Of a DNA stretch of 64,000 bases, positions 59,901 to 64,000 are shown piece by piece. This stretch comes from Macrotis lagotis (taxonomy: Eukaryota > Chordata > Mammalia > Peramelemorphia > Peramelidae), in contig NC_133663.1 in the NCBI RefSeq assembly GCF_037893015.1, positions 224,292,064-224,356,063 of the forward strand. Reading direction: 5' to 3'. Below the pieces are notes generated by a model that saw only the letters and a list, made by a program, of their open reading frames with translations, was not told the origin of the DNA and made no database searches. The translations under genes and the position numbers were made by a program. Position 1 is the first letter of the stretch, and the number at the start of each line of letters is the position of its first letter.

Positions 59901-62900
59901 AAAGCAGATATTCAACTATGATGGATGTAGTTCCTCTCAGCAGTTCAGAAAGCAAGGAAAATCCTGGGAGACTATTATAGACAAAGTCATCCAGGGACCT
60001 TCCCCCCCCCCAAACTCCCAGAATCTGAATGAATTCTATGTTCACTTTTTTAAAAACTACTCTAATGTTTTTCCTTCCTGTCCCATGGTTTCTTTCTTTT
60101 CCCTTAGTCCTCATTCCTCATACACAAATAACACGTTAAACACAAATGCACTTGCACAACTTTTACCAGATTATTTGCCACTGAGGGGAGGGGGCATGAA
60201 GGAAAGGTAGTAGGAAAATGGGTAATTTATAATATGAATGTGGATGAATGGTGAAAAACTTTCCTAACATGTAATTGGAAAAAATAAAAAAAATTATTAA
60301 AAAAGCTGATATTTATTTTGATCATTTAAGGATTATACTTTGGGGTAAGTTAATAGATTTTATGAATTAATGAGTCAACTGTATCTACTTATGTAAATAA
60401 TACTAAAATCAAAATATGTAATAGAATGTTTATTGTAAACTGCTCAATTAAAAAAACAAATATAAGATGGAAGTTCAAAATATTCTGAAAATGTTCAACT
60501 CAAAGTCTAATAGGTAAACAGGGTTAGAAAATAATTAAATTGTAAAATCAAGATGTAGTTTTACATTTGAGAACTATATTAAGATATTTATTTTATATTA
60601 TATTGTACCTTGAAAGATAAAGAATTCTTTTGTAATTTTGTATTCCTGGAGTTCTGTTACACTTACTCATGTTACAGTTCTATCTTGCAACCTTATACCT
60701 CACTTCCCCTTGGATTCTAACCATTTTTTTTTAGGTTTTTGCAAGGCAAATGGGGTTAAGTGGCTTGCCCAAGGCCACACAGCTAGGTAATTGTTAAGTG
60801 TCTGAGACCGGATTTGAACCCAGTACTCCTGACTCCAGGGCCAGTGCTTTATCCACTACACCATTTTAATTTAAAATACAATAGTGGGGGTAAGGGTAAA
60901 TTAGGGGAACCACACTTATGATTTCTTTGATACAGAAATTTACAGGTGAAGAAACTTCTGATACTACCGAAAATTTGCACCTGTCCTTCAAATGATTGTC
61001 TTAAAAATTACTTAAGGCACCGACAGGTGACATGATCTGTTTAGGGATCAGAGTCGGGTCAACTCCTAAGTGTCAGATCCATTATACTGATGTGTTTCAG
61101 TCTTCAAATAATACTTCAGAGAAATCTTATATATCTAACATTATTGTCTATAGTATGGAATATTCAATGTATGAAGAAGAAAATGTTGAGTGAAAACTGT
61201 ATATGACCACACATATGGCATGGCAGGTAATGTCTGACTCAACAAGAAACTTACTGCAGATAAGGCCAGTATTTGTTGCTGAATTGTTTCTTCTTCATTA
61301 CTGTCAACCCACGGAGGCACTGCTGCTTCTGTAAGTTAAAAAAAAGCCCTATAAAAATGGTCATGATAAGTGAATTACATGAATTATATTGATTACACAA
61401 AATACAGAATAAGAAAATTTCAATACACCCAGTAAAAATCTACTTATTTTGTTCTAATAATAAACAACTTAAAATTGGCTGTATTCGCATCTGAAGAGAA
61501 GGGACTATACCTGACTTACAGAAAACAGCAGTGAAGAAGCTGAAAGAGCACTAACTATGACTATAACTATAACTAATATTTGAGAATATCAACAACTAAA
61601 CAAAGAGAAAGCCAAAGAGAAAACTCTGCCCTGAGCTAAAAAGTATTAAAGGTATCTTTTTTGGTTATATATTGTCCTGGACTATAAGAGTATTAGAGAT
61701 CCAGCTCCCTGTGAAGGATACAGAAAGATCCCAAGCATACCCAACTTATGAATGACCAACCTCCCCCAACATGCACCTCTTAGAGGATGATCTCATTTCC
61801 TGCAATAAACAATCTCTTCACTCAGGGTAACCAAGAAGAGGTAGAATTTAATTAATTAATTTCAATCTCATCGTAGCAGTTGTCCACTTAATGGCAGTTG
61901 CCCAAAATGTTAACCATAGGTCAAAATTATCTATACCAATGGATTTTTTTTAAATTTTGGTACTGATAAAGTGTCGCTATTTTATGCTATCTTTCCTTGA
62001 TGCAAAAATAAACTAGTTTTGATATAGCACCACCAAGTGGTAAAATTGTGCACTAAGTCACTTTAAAGTAATATAAGAATGTAAACAATATTTACTATAG
62101 TATGAGATTATATAGGAATATCATCATAATCTAGCCAAAATAAAGTTACTTTTAGGTAGGAATAGGTCTAAAATCTTTTGCATTCAAATTATACATGCTA
62201 AGAGAAAAAAAAAGAAAACTAAATTAACTTTTAAATAATCTTATTTTAACTAGAAAATACTTTTTAAAACAGAAAGTTAATATACTAAAAAGACATATAT
62301 GAGAAATATCATACCTGACTTTTTTGTATGTTGTTCTTGCACAAATTTTTTTTGTTCCTTCTGAAAATCTCCTATAATTGTCTATAAAAAATATAAAGCC
62401 ACATTACCTTGAAATAGTCAAACTAAACTTAAAAAGATAAAAAGCACATATGACAATTTTTTTTCAATTGAGAAAGTAGTGGGGGGAAAAATAAGTCCTT
62501 TCCTCCCAAAATTAGAATTAAAAAGTACACAGTATTTTTTTAACCTTCAGAATCATACTTTGAGGATTTTTCTTCCTCTATGTATAAATAAAATTAGCTT
62601 AGTATTTCATTTTTATTTAAAATGTCATCTATTTATACAACCTAATTAAAAACCATTTTTCTTATGATATCCTTCTGAGGTAGGCTATACAATTACCATT
62701 TTACAGATGCTGAAACTAGAGTTCTAAATAAGAAAAGTGACTATATGTACTTAGTAACCTCAAATATAGGTCTTCCAATTTCAAATTCTATGATTTCCAC
62801 TACAACTCACTGATTCACATCTAATATTAGAGGGGGTGGGGGAGGGAAATCTCAGGATAAAACAAGATTCCTAAGCCTTACAATATCCTATTTGTTTCAA

Positions 62901-63395
62901 ATCAATGCAAACAAATTTCCATTTTGGAATTGATTACATTGGACTCTGACTTCAAATACATAAGAAATGTTATTTGATTATGCAAAGGGATGACAGCATG
63001 GTTTGGAATCCGAAATAACATTAAATAACTAAATTATAAAAATCTGAACATTGTAAAATGATGGTTGAAATTATTAAAGTGGCTAATTTGTATTTTAAAG
63101 ACTTTTACATAAATGAAGCAACCCCCTCCCCAAGAATCTTAGCATTAAAGAAAAATATCAGAATACGTAATATATTTTATTTTGGACTTAACCCCCCCCC
63201 AATTATATAGTTAGAATAATTCAGATACTGATTAATTTCATGGGGTTCAACATTCCAATAGATATTTTAATAGTACCTTATCAATGATATCATCTATTTT
63301 CCCTTCTTCTACTGACTTCTTTATTGTTTGTGCTGTTTCAGCAACTGATTCAGTTATCTTTTTTGTAGCAGCAGTGGCAAAGTTAAATAGATAAT
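41800..63395 (-). CDS. SYAP1: SYAP1 (synapse-associated protein 1), exons 2-9, multi-exon gene span
   Basis: Eight minus-strand coding exons (listed separately) join in phase to encode about 293 residues ending [12 protein letters not shown]. Compared with the human protein as I remember it (352 residues), only exon 1, about 59 residues, is missing beyond the right edge. SYAP1 is a cytosolic/membrane-associated BSD-domain protein, linked in the literature to AKT1 phosphorylation in adipocyte signalling and found in nerve terminals. The BSD domain, including the FW pair in EEVFWRNYF, is split over exons 5 and 6. An acidic, Glu-rich C-terminal tail follows. All introns are GT-AG, with no frameshift or premature stop. 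The next gene downstream on the same strand is TXLNG. Intron 4 is about 7.1 kb and intron 6 about 5.0 kb, both swollen by retrotransposons. Confidence 0.95.
42101..42276 (+). repeat. MAR1-like SINE in SYAP1 intron 8 with target-site duplication
   Basis: Complete sense copy with a (CAAA)n-type tail; AAAGATGACAAAAAGAA (42084-42100) and AAAGATGACAAAAAAGAA (from 42277) flank it. Confidence 0.92.
42690..42900 (-). mobile_element. Old L1 3' end, antisense, with poly(C) tracts
   Basis: Antisense sequence resembling the L1 3' end at 34105-34300, including two C runs at about 42804-42830. Weakly supported. Confidence 0.4.
43325..43600 (+). repeat. Ancient interspersed repeat fragment
   Basis: 'ggcaccaactatgtgctagg', 'cattgtggatacaaacacaa' and 'ctcctggaagtttacattct' resemble the beginning of the ancient repeat also seen at 28530 and 63560. 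Confidence 0.5.
44386..44533 (-). CDS. SYAP1: SYAP1 exon 8
   Basis: Acceptor TTTCAG, coding [20 protein letters not shown], then [20 protein letters not shown] and KEEEITILE plus one base; donor AAG|GTAAGA. 148 nt, phase 0 in, phase 1 out. Intron 7 (44534-44927) is short, 394 bp, and free of repeats. Confidence 0.95.
44928..44986 (-). CDS. SYAP1: SYAP1 exon 7
   Basis: Acceptor TTATAG, completes a Glu codon, then [19 protein letters not shown], donor GAG|GTAAGG. 59 nt, phase 1 in, phase 0 out. A basic, proline-containing linker. Confidence 0.94.
45398..45563 (+). repeat. MAR1-like SINE in SYAP1 intron 6
   Basis: Complete sense copy, ggggcagctaggtggcgtag to a long A tail. Confidence 0.9.
45640..46431 (+). 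repeat. Ancient interspersed repeat, copy 3, split by HAL1-like copy B
   Basis: 'tttgattcctggaggtaatg', 'gagaagtgggtttgaatcta' and 'gacctgatgagatcacctaa' fit the family at 28530-30260. The repeat probably resumes at 49624-49870 after the HAL1-like insertion. Confidence 0.45.
47157..48270 (+). pseudogene. HAL1-like ORF1, nearly intact with small frameshifts
   Basis: The frame opens [18 protein letters not shown], continues through a charged region and a coiled coil ([18 protein letters not shown]), the stretch from [11 protein letters not shown] to IPESHDQE, an RRM-like segment, and a C-terminal domain with [17 protein letters not shown], ending near 48270. Breaks occur at A-runs near 47430 and 47650 and at a small deletion near 47775. 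L1 ORF1p-type proteins trimerise and bind element RNA. The coiled coil repeats a GQM-x-K pattern about every 21 residues (three heptads). Confidence 0.85.
48755..48885 (-). repeat. SINE-like module 1 inside HAL1-like copy B
   Basis: 'cttgcaaggggctgggattt', 'ccaggaccacagggccaggt' and 'ggccccaggaccaggga' follow antisense SINE order; equivalent to 9752-9890. Confidence 0.6.
49098..49228 (-). repeat. SINE-like module 2 inside HAL1-like copy B
   Basis: 'ggcctgcctggggccacata', 'ggggccagattcaaatccag' and 'ccacccagccacccc' match an antisense MAR1-like SINE; equivalent to 10101-10245. Confidence 0.78.
49288..49428 (-). repeat. SINE-like module 3 inside HAL1-like copy B
   Basis: 'ggtttttgcagggcagtggg' through 'tccattgcgccacctgg' matches an antisense MAR1-like SINE; equivalent to 10285-10432. 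Confidence 0.8.
49977..50125 (-). CDS. SYAP1: SYAP1 exon 6 (second part of BSD domain)
   Basis: Acceptor TCTTCAG, coding [18 protein letters not shown], then [20 protein letters not shown] and a variable Ser-rich end; donor CAG|GTACTT. 149 nt, phase 2 in, phase 1 out. The FW pair is the signature of BSD domains. Confidence 0.96.
50330..50440 (+). repeat. L2 3'-end fossil
   Basis: 'ctccttgagggcaggtaatc', 'cacagtgcctggcatttagc' and 'cttaatacatgtttattgaa' are the L2-type 3' terminus. Confidence 0.7.
50680..51935 (+). repeat. L2 LINE, sense, in SYAP1 intron 5
   Basis: L2 ORF2 text in order: 'agttgatacatttgatactg', 'ctctatgcagaccattcaca', 'ctattgcaacagattaattg', 'catgtcactcctctagcttt', and a terminal 'gcatttggcacagtgcttag' 3' end. 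Confidence 0.75.
51940..52300 (+). repeat. Ancient interspersed repeat, copy 4
   Basis: 'gggcagactggctggaccaa', 'acagtgaggagctttcaata' and 'aatgaagcagatctgtgatt' fit the unassigned ancient family seen at 28530-30260. Confidence 0.45.
52790..53100 (+). repeat. L2 fragment, sense
   Basis: 'cttcacaatctaaacttcca', 'tcgtgcctttgcataggttc' and 'agcatttcagggattactcc' are L2 ORF2 3' blocks. Confidence 0.6.
53100..53285 (-). repeat. Unassigned marsupial SINE family, copy 3, antisense
   Basis: The reverse complement of the family at 11795 and 27105: 'ttgttctcaaagaagactat', 'tgccatgacaagtacatgac' and 'agagccatctgggtacagtg'. Confidence 0.6.
53300..53390 (-). repeat. Diverged MAR1-like SINE head, antisense
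   Basis: 'atgtctgaagtcaagtttaa', 'ccagggctagtgttccatcc' and 'gtaccacttagctgccc' match the antisense head. Confidence 0.75.
53990..54129 (-). CDS. SYAP1: SYAP1 exon 5 (first part of BSD domain)
   Basis: Coding [20 protein letters not shown], then [16 protein letters not shown] and [10 protein letters not shown] plus two bases; donor ACA|GTAAGC. 140 nt, phase 0 in, phase 2 out. The acceptor AAAG has its pyrimidine stretch 10-25 bases upstream. The split codon gives His where human has Leu. Confidence 0.95.
54382..54436 (+). repeat. SINE head fragment, sense
   Basis: 'gtgaggcaaccaagtggaca' and 'gagcactggccatggaatca' match a diverged MAR1-like head; no 3' body follows. Confidence 0.6.
55300..56025 (+). 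mobile_element. 5'-truncated L1, sense, in SYAP1 intron 4
   Basis: Diverged ORF2-like sequence to about 55565, then the ORF2 end and 3' UTR blocks ('actgatgctgagtgagataa', 'gcaacaatcgggaacaattt', 'aatttggatcaaggtacaac'), a G13-type run at 55935-55947 and the A-rich tail. Confidence 0.8.
56527..56661 (+). repeat. MAR1-like SINE
   Basis: Sense copy lacking part of its 3' end; a short duplication TTGAAGAT flanks it. Confidence 0.85.
57124..57268 (-). repeat. MAR1-like SINE, antisense, with target-site duplication
   Basis: Complete antisense copy flanked by GTATACACATTTTTT and GTATACACATTTTTA. Confidence 0.92.
57624..57776 (-). repeat. MAR1-like SINE, antisense, with target-site duplication
   Basis: Complete antisense copy flanked by CTCTGTATATTTTAT on both sides; one of the best-preserved copies, ending gcgccacctagccgccc. 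Confidence 0.93.
58795..59005 (+). repeat. MIR, sense
   Basis: 'ctgagtctgaatcagtaaga', 'gtgtgactctaacaagtcac', 'tgcctcagtttcctcaagat' and 'tgttgtgtggataaaatgag' give MIR head, CORE and 3' body in order. Confidence 0.8.
59346..59441 (-). repeat. MAR1-like SINE, antisense, 5'-truncated, with target-site duplication
   Basis: Ends at 'ccggatttgaa', so the tRNA-like head is missing. The perfect duplication CCTGATACTCTCT lies at 59333-59345 and 59442-59454. Confidence 0.92.
59648..59706. repeat. (AC)n/(CA)n microsatellite
   Basis: Interrupted ACAC repeats with ATAT units. Confidence 0.9.
59760..60300 (+). mobile_element. Old L1 3' end, sense
   Basis: 'ttcaactatgatggatgtag', 'ctctcagcagttcagaaagc' and the end 'gaaaaactttcctaacatgt aattgg'-like string resemble the L1 3' end at 10820-11160. 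Diverged. Confidence 0.6.
60728..60862 (-). repeat. MAR1-like SINE, antisense
   Basis: Antisense copy ending in 'tatccactacac'; a short duplication ACCATTTT flanks it. Confidence 0.88.
60945..61095 (-). repeat. MIR, antisense, next to SYAP1 exon 4
   Basis: 'aggtgaagaaacttctgata' and 'ctaagtgtcagatccattat' suggest a degraded antisense MIR; about 160 bp past the exon 4 donor. Confidence 0.45.
61255..61328 (-). CDS. SYAP1: SYAP1 exon 4
   Basis: Acceptor TTACAG; completes a Glu codon, then [18 protein letters not shown] and ILALSA; donor GCA|GTAAGT. 74 nt, phase 1 in, phase 0 out. The PPWVD motif precedes the BSD region. A MIR remnant lies just beyond the donor. Confidence 0.95.
62315..62381 (-). 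CDS. SYAP1: SYAP1 exon 3
   Basis: Acceptor TATAG, coding [17 protein letters not shown] then HTKKS plus one base, donor CAG|GTATGA. 67 nt, phase 0 in, phase 1 out. Recognised from the human protein, with Gln for Glu in the FVEEQ stretch. Confidence 0.93.
62665..62790 (-). repeat. MIR, antisense, in SYAP1 intron 2
   Basis: 'ccattttacagatgctgaaa' and 'gaaaagtgactatatgtact' are the antisense MIR 3' body and CORE. Confidence 0.55.
63277..63395 (-). CDS. SYAP1: SYAP1 exon 2
   Basis: Acceptor GGCAG, then AT completing a split codon, then [16 protein letters not shown] to [14 protein letters not shown], donor AAG|GTACTA. 119 nt, entering in phase 1 and leaving in phase 0. It encodes a conserved amphipathic segment rich in Ala, Thr and Lys before the BSD domain. 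Confidence 0.95.
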
Positions 63396-63559
63396 CTGCC
63401 AATGATAAAAAATAAGTAAGTTTTAATCTGCCCTTCATTCAAGTACTTACTAGATTAATGATTTTTCCTTTCAAAAAAAAAAAAAAACAACTCTGCAGGT
63501 AGCTCAAATTCTGAAACATTATTGCTAATTAGGGAAGAAATTTCCATATAAGGTCAACA

Positions 63560-64000
63560 AACAGAATATTTTTATTATTCATGGGACGTAGACACTGCAC
63601 TAACTACTGAGAACACGAAGATAAAAATTAAGGTCCTTCCCCTCAGGAAACATTCTCCAGTAAGGAAAATTGTGCACAATTAAGTAAATACAAACTAATA
63701 TACATGCAAGCACACGCGCGCACACATATACACACAAACATACATATACAGATATATATATTTATATACATCTGTATATATAAAAATGTACATATTTCAA
63801 GAAAAAGAGAGTGCATTATACCTACATGAGCATAGGTCTTATCTAGGAAGGCAACTAAGTTGTGCTCTGAAGCAAGATTAAGACTTCCTGAAGCCTGAGA
63901 GGAGAAGGAAGGGCATTTTAAGATAGGCTTTAGTCAGGCGGAGGAACTTCTATCTTTTTTTCTTAAGGCAAAAGAACACTAAAGATTTTTGAGGATGTGT
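63560..64000 (+). repeat. Ancient interspersed repeat, copy at right edge (SYAP1 intron 1)
   Basis: 'gaacacgaagataaaaatta', 'ccctcaggaaacattctcca' and 'gcattttaagataggcttta' match the start and body of the unassigned ancient family; a CA/TA microsatellite at 63706-63786 lies inside it. Confidence 0.45.

Overview
This is a vertebrate nuclear window, almost certainly from a marsupial and probably a didelphid (American) opossum. The evidence is dense tRNA-derived CORE-SINEs of the marsupial MAR1 type, L1 elements and ORF1-only half-L1 (HAL1-like) elements opening with a GGGGCGGAGCCAAGATGGCG-type 5' end, MIR and L2 fossils, AT-rich introns, and two genes recognised by their protein sequence. The species call is inference; no name can be read from the sequence.

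Two genes are present, both on the minus strand. At the left edge (about 100-1260) a CpG island holds the promoter and first coding exon of TXLNG (gamma-taxilin, also called FIAT): 34 codons at 725-826 followed by a canonical GT donor; the rest of TXLNG lies off the left edge. From 63395 down to 41800 lie eight coding exons of SYAP1 (synapse-associated protein 1, a BSD-domain protein). All have GT/AG junctions and compatible phases, and together they encode about 293 residues to the natural stop; only exon 1 lies off the right edge. A 3.2-kb interspersed-repeat-free stretch (about 38555-41799) is the likely 3' UTR, ending at an AATAAA with a GU/U-rich downstream element. The tandem SYAP1 to TXLNG order and orientation match human Xp22.2, a block that in marsupials is expected to be autosomal.

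The 37-kb intergenic region and the SYAP1 introns are a layered record of transposition. Region by region: 1.3-5.2 kb, mostly unique sequence with a few MIR/L2 fossils; 5.2-7.3 kb, SINEs in pyrimidine-rich old LINE-like sequence; 7.42-10.61 kb, HAL1-like copy A inserted in an old L1; 11.2-12.9 kb, L2; 12.9-23.7 kb, an old antisense L1 split by a younger L1 3' end, SINEs and a 7.2-kb near-full-length antisense L1 (15281-22452); 23.8-24.4 kb, a probable solo LTR; 24.7-26.2 kb, antisense L1; 27.8-28.35 kb, a SINE plus a short L1 with perfect duplications; 28.5-30.3 kb, an ancient repeat; 32.2-37.8 kb, old L1/HAL1 fragments with SINEs. Inside SYAP1, intron 6 carries HAL1-like copy B (46445-49610), and introns 4 and 8 carry L1, L2 and SINE insertions.

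The most unusual observations are retrotransposon architectures: a half-L1 family whose 3' region contains three antisense SINE-derived modules shared by both copies; a long purine-rich spacer with an internal duplication between ORF1 and ORF2 of the L1; a 42-bp (two-heptad) tandem repeat in the L1 ORF1 coiled coil; a SINE dimer that looks co-mobilised; a 49-bp tailless SINE head; and a 57-bp L1 tail micro-insertion. No bacterial genes, CRISPR arrays, rRNA or intact tRNA genes were seen.
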